NCBI GenBank assembly: GCA_037969175.1
Contig: JBBKWX010000039.1
Span: 5,256 to 69,255 of the forward strand
DNA length: 64,000 nt
Direction: 5' to 3'
Origin: JBBKWX01 sp037969175
GTDB taxonomy: Bacteria > Bacteroidota > Bacteroidia > AKYH767-A > JBBKVM01
Of the stretch, positions 1 through 9,012 are shown piece after piece. Position 1 is the first letter of the stretch. Each line of letters opens with the position of its first letter. Both the position numbers and the translations under genes were made by a program. The notes under the pieces were generated by a model. The model made no database searches, had not been told where the DNA came from, and was given only the letters and a program-made list of their open reading frames with translations.

Positions 1-366
1 GAAAATCAATTTGATATAATTCCTGAAATAAAGAATATTGGTCGGCGGTCATTTCTTGAGATCTATGATCAGATCAAAGATGCCGGTATATATGAATTGA
101 ATCACAACGAAAAAGCAATATGGAATTACGCTTTTAATTTTGACAGGAAAGAAAGTGATCCTAAGATATACACAATTGAGGAACTGAAGAATTTTACAGA
201 ACAGGCGGGGATAACACAAATCAGCTTTATGGAAGGCGGGGTGAAAAACTTTGAAAAATTCATCAGTGAATCCGAAAAAGGAATTTCTCTTTGGAAGATC
301 TGTATTCTGCTTGCATTGGTTTTTATAGGAATTGAAGTGTTGCTTTTAAAATTCATGAAATCATGA
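1..366 (+). CDS. C-terminal part of a membrane protein, probably BatA-type (partial)
   Basis: The frame is open from base 1 to a TGA at 364-366, giving 121 visible residues; the true start lies left of the window. The visible part is soluble for about 95 residues and ends in one hydrophobic segment (LLALVFIGIEVLLL) followed by a short basic tail, as in the C-terminal anchor of Bacteroidota BatA/VWA-type proteins. Its stop overlaps the start of the dihydroorotase homologue (ATGA), so the two are almost certainly translationally coupled. Placement just upstream of a pyrC-like gene is, from memory, a recurring arrangement for BatA-domain proteins in Flavobacteriia. No catalytic motif is visible; the family call rests on topology and context. 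Confidence 0.55.
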   Translation, partial: ENQFDIIPEIKNIGRRSFLEIYDQIKDAGIYELNHNEKAIWNYAFNFDRKESDPKIYTIEELKNFTEQAGITQISFMEGGVKNFEKFISESEKGISLWKICILLALVFIGIEVLLLKFMKS

Positions 367-1637
367 TCTATCTTTTGAAATCTGCGATCTTACGATCACC
401 GGGGCATTCATTAAATGGGAAAAAAGTTGATCTTTTGGTAACTCACGGCAAGATCAATCAACTATCCGGTAAAAGTATAACTGAAACAAAAGTTGATGAA
501 GTGATCGACTGTCAAGGATTAAGCATTAGTCCGGGATGGTTTGATATGCAGGTCAATTTCAGGGAGCCGGGTTATGAATATAAGGAAGAGATAGCTACAG
601 GACTTGAAGCAGCAAAAGCAGGAGGATTTACCGGAGTTGCACTGATGCCAAGCACTAAGCCCGCCATTCAAAGCAGGTCAGAAGTTGAATATGTGATCCG
701 GAAAGCACAGAATAGCGGAGTGGATCTGATACCGGTTGGTTGTATCTCTGTGAACAGAGAAGGTGTTGATATTGCAGAAATGTATGATATGTATCAAGCC
801 GGAGCAAGAGCTTTTTCGGATGATCAAAGACCTGTGAAAGATGCAGGATTGATGTTACGTGTTTTGCAATATTCTCTGAATTTTGGTGGATTGGTATTTT
901 CTTTTCCTGAAGATACAAGTATTAGTGGCAAGGGGCAGGTAAATGAAAGTGAGGTGACCATTTCATTGGGAATTAAGACCTCGCCTGCAATGGCCGAAGA
1001 ATTATGTATTGCAAGAGATATTGAATTATCAAAATATGCGGAGGCTCCGATACACTTTAATACAATCTCTACTTCAAAAGGAGTTGAACTTATAAGGCAA
1101 GCAAAAAAAGCAGGTTTACAAGTAAGCGCCGGTGTTAGTATGAACCATTTGGTTCTTGATGATAGTTCTTTGGAAGGTTTTGATAGTAATTTCAAGATCA
1201 AGCCTCCATTGAGATCTAAAGCAGACAGAAAAGCTTTGATCGCAGGTTTAAAAGACGGCACTATCGATGTAATTGTTTCGGATCACCGACCCGAAGATGA
1301 AGAATCCAAAGTAAGAGAATTTGAACATGCCTCTTATGGAACTATCGGTTTGGAGAGTTTGTTTGGTTTAGCCGGCAAATACATAATTCCTGAGATAGGA
1401 ATGGATAACTTCATCAATGCGGTGTCAATAAAACCCAGGATTTTGATGGATGCTCCTCAAGCCCTTATTGAAACAGGAGCGAATGCGAATTTTACGATCT
1501 TTTCTGAAGATGAAGAATATGATTTTGATAAAAAGCATATCAGATCAAAATCCATGAATACTCCTTACCTGGGAGAATTAATGAAGGGCAAGGTGAAAGG
1601 AGTATTAAATCAAGGAGTTTATTTTAAGGTCGACTAA
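363..1637 (+). CDS. pyrC: Dihydroorotase homologue with degenerate metal site
   Basis: A 424-residue amidohydrolase-fold protein of the class I dihydroorotase family (pyrimidine synthesis, carbamoyl-aspartate to dihydroorotate). Family landmarks align along the whole length: GWFDM..NFREPG at 58-70, FSDD at 151-154, IHFNTIST at 230-237, SMNHL at 259-263 and SDHRPE at 306-311. The usual metal ligands are largely replaced. The HxH after DM is Q63-V-N65, the histidine of the HxST motif is T234, the first histidine of PHHL is N261, and the second one of DHAPH is E311; D307 remains. Similar QxN/RxN forms occur in other Bacteroidota as far as I recall. It may be a structural partner of another enzyme or have changed function. 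The ATG overlaps the upstream stop. Confidence 0.85.
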   Translation: MIYLLKSAILRSPGHSLNGKKVDLLVTHGKINQLSGKSITETKVDEVIDCQGLSISPGWFDMQVNFREPGYEYKEEIATGLEAAKAGGFTGVALMPSTKPAIQSRSEVEYVIRKAQNSGVDLIPVGCISVNREGVDIAEMYDMYQAGARAFSDDQRPVKDAGLMLRVLQYSLNFGGLVFSFPEDTSISGKGQVNESEVTISLGIKTSPAMAEELCIARDIELSKYAEAPIHFNTISTSKGVELIRQAKKAGLQVSAGVSMNHLVLDDSSLEGFDSNFKIKPPLRSKADRKALIAGLKDGTIDVIVSDHRPEDEESKVREFEHASYGTIGLESLFGLAGKYIIPEIGMDNFINAVSIKPRILMDAPQALIETGANANFTIFSEDEEYDFDKKHIRSKSMNTPYLGELMKGKVKGVLNQGVYFKVD

Positions 1638-1748
1638 TCAAAATCCGGTGATTTGTATAAATATCCACCATCGGCTATCTGATGCATATTGATCAAATAA
1701 GAAACTACTGAAATAGGATATATAATTTATCCCAAAATGTATTTAAAA

Positions 1749-1783
1749 AAAGAACCCCGAAACAAGTTTCGGGGTTCTTTGTA
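1749..1783. terminator. Bidirectional rho-independent terminator
   Basis: A perfect 15-bp inverted repeat (1749-1763 with 1766-1780, centre CCCCGAAACAAGTTTCGGGG) has A-runs on one side and T-runs on the other, so it can act on both strands. It lies between the convergent dihydroorotase homologue and the minus-strand T9SS protein. Confidence 0.9.
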
Positions 1784-1799
1784 TCATAAGTGAAAGCAA

Positions 1800-3632
1800 T
1801 TATTTGGTCACGACCATTTTCCTTCTAACATCATTATTTCCAACAGTAATAACTGCAGAATAGACACCAGCAGGTAATGAACGTAAGTCAAGCTGCATAC
1901 TGTTAGCACCTTGAGAAACAAATCCATAATTCTGATCCATAATAAGCTGCCCATTGATATTGAATATCTTCAAAGCCATTTTTGAAGGTGTATCCAGATT
2001 AAAATCAAGGTTGATCAGATTATTAGCAGGGTTTGGATAGAACATTCCGAATTCACCTTTAGCAATGTTATTCTCTTGAACAGCAACGCCGGATTGTCTT
2101 TTGATAGTTGCATTGATCATCAGATCACGAATCTCTCTGTAACGATACGGAGCCCATGAATTTGATAAGATCTCATATGTATTGTTTGAGATAGGAAGGT
2201 TGGTATCTTCTCCCAAAACAATTCCTTCTCCATCCATAACCCAACCAATATACACTGAACCTGAGGTGATAACAATTGGTGTAGGAAGCGTTACAGCATT
2301 CCAAGCATTCAAAAGGACAGAGGTAGAAGCAACAGTGATTGAATCGATCAAAGCACCCGGAGCACCATTTACACCACTGTCATCATAAACTTTAGCATGG
2401 AATCCTGAATTAGTTGGATTAGTCATGATGAAGTAGTCAAGTTGTGTAAGATCGCAAGGATAAAATGGAGGTGTAAATTTCACTCCTGTTCCACCATTGC
2501 CACCAGTCCAGCTAATTCCTGTTCCATCTGCAATTCCATCATCATAGCTAAGACGAATATTACTCAAAGTAGTATCGACAACCTGAAGCTCCATGATCTT
2601 ACGATTGTTTGAAGGAGTAGCGTCACCAGCCAACTGTGTATCTGTAAAGAAACGATAAACACCCGCAGTGGTAGGGTTGAATACAGTAGGACCAACCAAT
2701 ATTTGAGAAGTACTTGGTGCCATTGGTGCAGTCATGATATTATCCTGAGCCTGAACAAAATTCGAAGCATTCAATACACGCATCCATACATTGAACGGAT
2801 TCAATGGCTGATTTCCTGTGTTGCTGATCTCAGTAGACATCTGGAATGAATTTCCTCCTTTTGAAAGAAATTTTCCACCCGTGGTTGGATTATCATTTGA
2901 TTGAACAGAAGCATCATTCACCTGGAATGTTACTACCGGAGGATAAGTAAAACCAACTACAGTATTCGCCGGTGGATATACCAACGTAGAATATTGAAGT
3001 CCGATATTACCAGTATTATTTTCCATCCCAATGGAAATAAATGACGCTGTTGAAACTGAAGCACCTTGCTGTTGAAGGTATTGGAATTTCAAACTGCTAT
3101 CCGCTTTAGCTAGAATTATCTGGAATGAATTGCTTCCAGTATAACCGGCACCTACATTAGTATAAAAAGGAGCGTCGAGCCAGGAAACAACCAAAGAATC
3201 AGCTCCAGGGCTTGTATAGTACCAACAAGTTCCAATGTTACCCGGTTCACCGAATGTAAGATCAGAAGCAAATGGTGCTATCACATCATTTGGTGCAGCT
3301 GCAGTTGGAAATGATGGAAAAGGATGAGCCATCATGTTAAGGCCATTAAATTTAATATAACCATTAGATCCTATCCAGAACTGGGATACATCGTACCAAT
3401 AATATCTGAAAGGGAATCCTATGACAAATGGGCCAACTACATTATCATCCAATAGTCCGGATACCTGAGTAGCTCCAGGAAGAGTTGTGATATCGACCCA
3501 ATTAAATACGGGACCTCCTACTGCATTTTGATCGGCCCAGGTATAGCCAAAAGTGTCAGGTCCACCCGTTTGAGCCTGAAGCCCAAATGCAGTACCAATT
3601 AAAAATAAGCTTGAGAATAATAGTTTTTTCAT
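1800..3632 (-). CDS. Secreted protein with T9SS type A sorting domain
   Basis: A 610-residue exported protein. It opens with a typical Sec signal (MKKLLFSSLFLIGTAFGLQA, cleavage likely just before QTGG). The C-terminal 80 or so residues form a type A T9SS sorting domain: FYPNPANNLINLDF, a KIFNINGQ strand and the closing GVYSAVITV...RRKMVVTK. The middle holds beta-rich segments; residues about 240-350 resemble a CARDB-like adhesion fold. No catalytic motif is recognised, so it is likely an adhesin or surface-matrix component. It is a single gene: a terminator lies beyond its 3' end and 129 bp separate its start from the metallo-hydrolase gene. I found no exact -7 box upstream. Confidence 0.85.
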   Translation of the reverse strand: MKKLLFSSLFLIGTAFGLQAQTGGPDTFGYTWADQNAVGGPVFNWVDITTLPGATQVSGLLDDNVVGPFVIGFPFRYYWYDVSQFWIGSNGYIKFNGLNMMAHPFPSFPTAAAPNDVIAPFASDLTFGEPGNIGTCWYYTSPGADSLVVSWLDAPFYTNVGAGYTGSNSFQIILAKADSSLKFQYLQQQGASVSTASFISIGMENNTGNIGLQYSTLVYPPANTVVGFTYPPVVTFQVNDASVQSNDNPTTGGKFLSKGGNSFQMSTEISNTGNQPLNPFNVWMRVLNASNFVQAQDNIMTAPMAPSTSQILVGPTVFNPTTAGVYRFFTDTQLAGDATPSNNRKIMELQVVDTTLSNIRLSYDDGIADGTGISWTGGNGGTGVKFTPPFYPCDLTQLDYFIMTNPTNSGFHAKVYDDSGVNGAPGALIDSITVASTSVLLNAWNAVTLPTPIVITSGSVYIGWVMDGEGIVLGEDTNLPISNNTYEILSNSWAPYRYREIRDLMINATIKRQSGVAVQENNIAKGEFGMFYPNPANNLINLDFNLDTPSKMALKIFNINGQLIMDQNYGFVSQGANSMQLDLRSLPAGVYSAVITVGNNDVRRKMVVTK

Positions 3633-3761
3633 GAGTTATGGTTTTGTGTGATTGTGTGGTATTCTAATTGCCTAAATTATTCAATTGTATATTCTAAAAC
3701 AAACTATTTTAGATTTACTAAATTTTTGTTTTATCAGAGCATGAATTCTGAACAATGAATT

Positions 3762-4550
3762 TTAAAAATCCATCTTCACTTGTAGACCATCATAAGCGCA
3801 GTGAACATTTTCCGGTAGAATCAATTCTACTTCTTCGTGTTTACCTAATTGATGACTTATATGTGTAAGAAACGCTTTTTCAGGTTTTAAATCTTTTATA
3901 AGATCCAATGCTTCCTGTAGATTAAAATGTGAAATATGTTGTTCTTTCCTGAGAGCGTTTAATACTAATACTTTAGAACCCCTGATCTTTTCTTTTTCTT
4001 TTTCCGAAATAAAGTTTGCATCCGTAATATAGGTAAAATCCTCAATCCTAAAGCCGAATACAGGTAAGTTTAAATGTAAAACTTCAATTGGTAAAATGTC
4101 AAATTCAGCAGCTTTGAAGAGTTTATTCCCTATATGATTCAAATTTAGTTTTGGGATTCCGGGATATGAGTCATTATTAAAAATATAACTAAACTCTCTT
4201 TTTAATGCTTGCTCTACCCTATCTGAAGCATATACTTCAGTTGGATTACCGGATACATAATTGAAAGCACGGATATCATCCATACCGGCAATATGGTCTT
4301 TATGTTCATGAGTAAAAATGAGGGCATCCAGTTTTGTAACTTTCTCTCTTAGCATTTGCGCCCGAAAATCAGGGCCCGAATCGATTACTAATACCCTTCC
4401 CGCCTTTTCAAACATGATAGAAGTACGGGTTCTGTTATCTTTTAGGTCTGTTGAAGTGCAAACACGGCATGAACAAGCAATGACGGGTACTCCTTGCGAA
4501 GTACCCGTTCCTAAGAAAGTTGCTTTGAGAACGGAATCCATATCGGTCAT
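3762..4550 (-). CDS. MBL-fold metallo-hydrolase, PhnP-like
   Basis: A 262-residue metallo-beta-lactamase-fold hydrolase. The start reads TFLGTGTSQGVPVI, followed by a Cys pair region (ACSCRVCTS) and the metal motif THEHKDHIAGMDD (HxHxDH) at about residue 80. Further family markers are the ITDAN strand and the C-terminal THISHQLGKHEEV segment. PhnP-type members are cyclic phosphodiesterases that bind an extra metal through N-terminal cysteines; the true substrate cannot be read from sequence. The protein has no signal peptide and should be cytoplasmic. An alternative start at the fourth codon (M4, 4541) would lose only three residues. It begins 30 bp after the stop of the upstream giant T9SS gene. 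Confidence 0.85.
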   Translation of the reverse strand: MTDMDSVLKATFLGTGTSQGVPVIACSCRVCTSTDLKDNRTRTSIMFEKAGRVLVIDSGPDFRAQMLREKVTKLDALIFTHEHKDHIAGMDDIRAFNYVSGNPTEVYASDRVEQALKREFSYIFNNDSYPGIPKLNLNHIGNKLFKAAEFDILPIEVLHLNLPVFGFRIEDFTYITDANFISEKEKEKIRGSKVLVLNALRKEQHISHFNLQEALDLIKDLKPEKAFLTHISHQLGKHEEVELILPENVHCAYDGLQVKMDF

Positions 4551-4580
4551 AAAGATATGTATCCCGACAAAGAATAAAAA

Positions 4581-7500
4581 TCAATTTTTCTTTATTAATC
4601 GAATTGATTCCTTTAGTCCTTCTTTATTCATGATCGTTAAAATATATGAGCCGGGTGTCAGATCAGAATTTGTATTTATAAGGATCTCGTTATATCCATA
4701 ATGTGTGTTTTTGTCAAGCTCCATGATTCTATTGCCTAAAGAATTGTCGAGATATATCGTCAATGATTCTTCTGCAATACACTTTAATTCAATCGTAAAT
4801 TGATCAACGAAAGGATTAGGAAATACCTTTGTTAATTCAAAAGCCGGCAGTTCTTTTTCAAGTTTGATCTGGACAACTATCGGATCAAATATTTCAAATT
4901 TTCCATCAAAATCTGTTTGTGTCAAACGATAATAGTTGTTTCCTGCTGCAGGATCCCGATGTACATATTCATAGTTTCGTGTTTGATTGACCGTACCACT
5001 TCCGGCTATTTTACCTATGGTCTTATAATCAATTCCATCAATGCTATGTTGGATATTGAAATAATCGTTGTTCAATTCAGATCCTGTAGTCCAACTGTTT
5101 AGTACTCCATTATCTGTATTTTTCGCAGTGTAATTTAACAGGGTTACCGGTAATGGAGACTGAACTCTGTTTATACTTCCTATATAAAACTGGTTGACCA
5201 AGGTTATTGGGGTCAAGCCGGTTCTTTCCACCCAAGGAAGTAGAATACTGCCAGAATTTAAGCCACTATTGCCTATAACTGAATTTGCAGCCATGATCCG
5301 AAGATCATTCACATTTCCAATAGTTCCGAATCCGGTACCACCGATTCGCAGGTTAAATATTCCTGAAGTGATCAATGTGTTTGTTATGAGCCAGTTTGCA
5401 TTCAACCTGTTTACGATTGTTGCGGTACCATCCGGAACACTTACAGGTATGACTTGAGCAGAAGGCGTGTGTGTCAAAGTGATGCTTCCGCCATTGCTTA
5501 CAGTTACAGGGTTTGAAATGTACACACCTCGACTATCCCAAGCTGAACCAACGGGAAAAAATCCGGCTGTATCATTATCAGCTATTTTAGTATTTAACAG
5601 CCATCTTGTTACTGAACCACCATGAAGCCATCCTTTTTGAACTTTTAAATTTCCTATTGTTGTTGATGCCCTTCCACTGCCAACAGTAAGATTAAAATTA
5701 TTCAAAAAGACTTTGGAAGTATTTAATAAGAGTTGTTTGTATACCTGTACATTTCCGTTCAATTGTACGGCATCTGCAATCAGAGCTGTATTTGATAAGT
5801 TCAAGTTATTAAAATTCTCTTTTAAGGTTACCGTGATGTTTTGTTTGGTGCTTCCATTAAAAGTCACCGTACCATCTCTTCGGGTAAATGTGCCGGCATT
5901 TTTCCAATCCCCTTGTAGTTCTATATTATAGTTCGATAAGGTTGCATCTAGTGACGCTCCCGGCAAGATCTCAAGAGAAGATAAAAGTTTCAGATCCGAT
6001 TTTAGATATGTGACTGATGAATAAAGACTGAGGTTATTCAATGTCATCGTATTTCCGCCATTCTGAGATTGTAAGTTGCTTACATTAGAACCCATCAAAA
6101 TAGTGCTTTGTCCTGCGTTCACAATCCCTTTTATATAGGTAAGGTCGCGAGTCATGGTTATAAAATTTTCAAGATAAAGCGTTCCGGAATTCTTATTAAT
6201 GATCAATCCTCCTATCCTGCCCTGCCCTGAAGTCGGAGTGCCTGATAAAATCTGATCTGTATTTCCGATCAGATTGATTATCACGGAACTGTTACCACCA
6301 ATTGGAGTATTAGCAATTGTAACATTCTTCATTACATCCAACTGTCCACCATTAATAGTAATGGTACCAATTCCATTTTGTTCAAAATTATTAGATACGG
6401 AAACAGTATCATTTAATGTATGTGTATTGGTTCCGGTAGTGATCTTACTATATATAAGATCGTAAAACGCCGCTTTACCTTTGACGTTATTAGATGTTGT
6501 AAAAAGAAAGGTTGAAGTCCCGGGATCCACATTGCCTTGAAGGTATTCGAAATCTCCTGCGCTGGAAATAATTCCCGAATAAGTCAAAATACCACCCGTC
6601 TTATTTATTGAAAGATGAGGAACTCTGCATGAATTTGCAATTGCTTGACTCATTAATTTTTGATCTTTAGTTCCTTCAAAAGAAATGACACAAGAACCAG
6701 CACCCAAAGTCCCGGTTGATGTCAACTCAAGATCTCCCAACAGTACAATTTTACCTGATCCGGCTTTATTGAGTATGCTATTGGATAAACCTGTAATGTT
6801 TATTTTATCAGTGACAGTAATTTTTGAATTATCTGAAACAGTATATGTATTGTTCGCAGCCGGAGTAGCTCCATTGCTATCAAAAATGATCTCTTTGAAA
6901 GTCCAGTTTCCACTTATAGTTGCGCTCGAAGAACTTAAATATAAGGTAGCGGCTGAAGCATCAACATTACCTGATATCAGATTTAAATTTCGTGTAGGAC
7001 TGATAGTTCCATTAATAAATAATGTTCCGGAAGGTTTATCAATAATAATATCATCAGGTAAGCGATTGTACCCGGGCATTTGCGTACCGTTGATCCGCTG
7101 AACTCCGGTTCCGTTAAAAACAATATCTGCAGTTCCCTGTCCGCCTTTGAATGTATTCAAAAGATGAAGATCACCTTGTATGTAGATCTTCCCACCCGAA
7201 TTAAGATCTATTCTGCCAGCACCTTCCAGACTGAAGTCATGTTCCAAATTAAGACCCGTAGCCACAGGTACTGATATTGATTTGGTATTGGAATTAGAAA
7301 CAAAAGTTAGATCATACAAACTCACACTTGATGTAATCGTTACACTATTATCATTCACAAGGATCTTTCCTTTGTTATGATAGAATGACGGACCGGTAAG
7401 TGTCAGATCCTTACGGGTAATGATGTTGCCTGAAGTTGATACAAAAGTTCCACCAGTATATCTAAGACTTCCGGTATTGAGTTCTATATCAGTATCGCCG

Positions 7501-8384
7501 CCAATGAATGTACCGCCCAATACATCAAAGTGAGAAGCATTTACACTCAGTGGCTGATCTCCCTGACGAATTGATCCCGTAAAGGTTGTCAACATATCTA
7601 TTCCCAAAACATTAATAGCAGTATCCAGGTAGCAATCACCGGAGCCGGTTCCAAAGATCGCTAATCCACTTGCAGCAGGAACTCCCGCTCCACCTGTTCC
7701 ATTACTGGAAAGTGACCAGTTTGAAGGATTAGACCAAAGTATAGATGATGAAGTGTAATTGAAAGTTCTTAGATCAACATATCCCTGAATATTATTTGTA
7801 TTGACTGTGTTGATCACAAACTGGACTTGTGTCATTGCAGATGAGAATTGCACAGTATTCAGATTAAATATATACGAACCGGCAGTTACTATCGGAAATC
7901 CAATATTTGTTGTTGAAACAAGATTGCCTCCATTATTAAATTCCCTGGCACGTAGCTGAATAACCTGTCCGGCTGATAAATCCTGTATTTTAAGTTCAAC
8001 CTTTCCTGTACTCTTGTCCAGAGAAATAAGGTTTGGAATATTGTTTTTAATATTTTCAATATTCAGTTCATATCCACCGGATAGATCATCTACTCTAAGC
8101 CGGGCGCTACCTGAATCATTTAATGCAAATGAACCTGTTCCATTATTATCAGCTAAACTCCATGAATTCAAAGCATCTGAAGTGCAAAATCTGCTGATCA
8201 CTCCGGATTGTCCAACCCAATATCTGTTTGGTCCGGCTGCAATAGCGTCCTGATTTGGAGCAAAATTGAAAAATATTAAAGAGCTGATGCAGGCCATCAG
8301 AAAGATAGAGCTAGAAATAAGAATAACAGCTCTCCTGCTAATTTTTTGCTTCTGCTTAGTGCGTTGAACGTAACGGATTTTCAT
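4581..8384 (-). CDS. Giant repeat-containing T9SS cargo protein (type A CTD)
   Basis: A 1267-residue surface protein. I chose the ATG at 8384 because an upstream in-frame TTG (8405) overlaps a -7 box. The N-terminus is a long signal: about 18 residues rich in K/R, then a hydrophobic stretch (VILISSSIFLMACISSLIFF), likely cut near AIAAG. The body is beta-rich, with at least three diverged copies of a roughly 140-residue unit recognisable by I.NK.sGtL near residues 450, 595 and 728, suggesting a beta-solenoid or stacked adhesin. Residues about 1080-1170 form a FN3-like segment (LLNYTAKN...NSWTTGSELNNDYF), common before type A sorting domains. The C-terminus (FPNPFVDQFTIELK ... SYILTIMNKEG) is the T9SS sorting domain. 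Function unknown, probably adhesion. Confidence 0.85.
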   Translation of the reverse strand: MKIRYVQRTKQKQKISRRAVILISSSIFLMACISSLIFFNFAPNQDAIAAGPNRYWVGQSGVISRFCTSDALNSWSLADNNGTGSFALNDSGSARLRVDDLSGGYELNIENIKNNIPNLISLDKSTGKVELKIQDLSAGQVIQLRAREFNNGGNLVSTTNIGFPIVTAGSYIFNLNTVQFSSAMTQVQFVINTVNTNNIQGYVDLRTFNYTSSSILWSNPSNWSLSSNGTGGAGVPAASGLAIFGTGSGDCYLDTAINVLGIDMLTTFTGSIRQGDQPLSVNASHFDVLGGTFIGGDTDIELNTGSLRYTGGTFVSTSGNIITRKDLTLTGPSFYHNKGKILVNDNSVTITSSVSLYDLTFVSNSNTKSISVPVATGLNLEHDFSLEGAGRIDLNSGGKIYIQGDLHLLNTFKGGQGTADIVFNGTGVQRINGTQMPGYNRLPDDIIIDKPSGTLFINGTISPTRNLNLISGNVDASAATLYLSSSSATISGNWTFKEIIFDSNGATPAANNTYTVSDNSKITVTDKINITGLSNSILNKAGSGKIVLLGDLELTSTGTLGAGSCVISFEGTKDQKLMSQAIANSCRVPHLSINKTGGILTYSGIISSAGDFEYLQGNVDPGTSTFLFTTSNNVKGKAAFYDLIYSKITTGTNTHTLNDTVSVSNNFEQNGIGTITINGGQLDVMKNVTIANTPIGGNSSVIINLIGNTDQILSGTPTSGQGRIGGLIINKNSGTLYLENFITMTRDLTYIKGIVNAGQSTILMGSNVSNLQSQNGGNTMTLNNLSLYSSVTYLKSDLKLLSSLEILPGASLDATLSNYNIELQGDWKNAGTFTRRDGTVTFNGSTKQNITVTLKENFNNLNLSNTALIADAVQLNGNVQVYKQLLLNTSKVFLNNFNLTVGSGRASTTIGNLKVQKGWLHGGSVTRWLLNTKIADNDTAGFFPVGSAWDSRGVYISNPVTVSNGGSITLTHTPSAQVIPVSVPDGTATIVNRLNANWLITNTLITSGIFNLRIGGTGFGTIGNVNDLRIMAANSVIGNSGLNSGSILLPWVERTGLTPITLVNQFYIGSINRVQSPLPVTLLNYTAKNTDNGVLNSWTTGSELNNDYFNIQHSIDGIDYKTIGKIAGSGTVNQTRNYEYVHRDPAAGNNYYRLTQTDFDGKFEIFDPIVVQIKLEKELPAFELTKVFPNPFVDQFTIELKCIAEESLTIYLDNSLGNRIMELDKNTHYGYNEILINTNSDLTPGSYILTIMNKEGLKESIRLIKKN
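6150..7130 (-). repeat. Diverged ~140-residue tandem units inside the giant T9SS protein
   Basis: Three units share the pattern ii[D/N]K.sGtL...I....dl.yi.GnVda..st. They are recognisable as IIIDKPSGTL (about 7030-7060), LSINKTGGIL (about 6585-6620) and LIINKNSGTL (about 6185-6215). The spacing is roughly 430 and 405 bp. The repeat is seen at protein level only; boundaries are approximate. Confidence 0.55.
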
Positions 8385-8402
8385 GGGTATATTTTGTAGT
8401 TT

Positions 8403-8410
8403 CAAAACTA
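8403..8410 (-). promoter_or_regulatory. -7 box TAGTTTTG for the giant T9SS gene
   Basis: The minus-strand sequence TAGTTTTG fits the Bacteroidota sigma-A -7 consensus TAnnTTTG and lies 18 bp upstream of the ATG at 8384. No clear -33 TTTG is present. The box overlaps the competing TTG start, which decides for the ATG. Confidence 0.5.
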
Positions 8411-8618
8411 CCCCAATGGATAAATAGAAAATCGTGAATCATTCAATTAAGTGAATAATGTAAGTTCTTTCAATAAAAGTTGGATTTCAAGAGAAATAAT
8501 ACTCTGACAAGTAATGTACGGATTCAGATATACCAAGGATATCAAGAGAATAGCATGCGGGTACGAAAAAAGCTATTATGTAAGATAATGCAGACCGGAA
8601 ACCAAAAAAGTCAGTAAA

Positions 8619-8900
8619 TCAAAATTTGATCTCAGTTTGTCTAAGTTCTGACAGCAGTCCTTTATTTGGATCGCTCAATTTATCAGCATCTATCTCTTCA
8701 TTTCTGATCAATTCAACTAGAAATTGAACTTTGTTTTCTACAGATCCGAATTTGTTGATCACCAGAACTTGTGAATCCAAAAGCACACATTGACCTGACC
8801 TGAAATTTCCTTTTTCAAAACGAATGGTATATCCAGCTTCTTTAAGCAATGCTTCAAGCTTGGACTGAAAAGCCGGTGTATATTTAACAGGTGTTGCCAT
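8619..8900 (-). CDS. Small conserved Bacteroidota protein of unknown function
   Basis: A 93-residue acidic/basic mixed soluble protein beginning MATPVKYTPAFQSKLEALLK. The frame stays open further upstream, but that extension runs antisense into pntAA. The ATG at 8900 gives the length I associate with a widespread Bacteroidota family whose hallmarks are Y..RYEKG.F.SG.C.L......VVINKF; here this reads IRFEKGNFRSGQCVLLDSQVLVINKF. No enzyme motif, signal or membrane segment is visible. It is divergent from the transhydrogenase operon with 112 bp between starts, and has its own promoter-like sequence only about 13 bp upstream, predicting a very short leader. Confidence 0.8.
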   Translation of the reverse strand: MATPVKYTPAFQSKLEALLKEAGYTIRFEKGNFRSGQCVLLDSQVLVINKFGSVENKVQFLVELIRNEEIDADKLSDPNKGLLSELRQTEIKF

Positions 8901-8912
8901 ATTCGCAGAGGT

Positions 8913-8942
8913 CAAAGATAGTGAATCCCGCGTCCTGACGAA
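8913..8942 (-). promoter_or_regulatory. Promoter of the 93-aa conserved gene
   Basis: On the minus strand TATCTTTG (8913-8920) matches TAnnTTTG exactly, with TTCG (8939-8942, one mismatch to TTTG) 18 nt upstream. Transcription should start close to 8906, leaving only a few bases before the ATG at 8900, so the mRNA may be nearly leaderless. Confidence 0.55.
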
Positions 8943-9012
8943 TATTGTATATCCATTAATTATTATTTTCTTTGCAACATTCAGAAAGAAACCTTTTTCC
9001 AACATATTTACA

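Noticed and set aside
8441..8456. Imperfect palindrome ATTCAATTAAGTGAAT upstream of the giant T9SS gene as an operator
   Set aside because: The arms pair over only five bases (ATTCA/TGAAT) and such palindromes are expected by chance in AT-rich DNA; no second copy was found.
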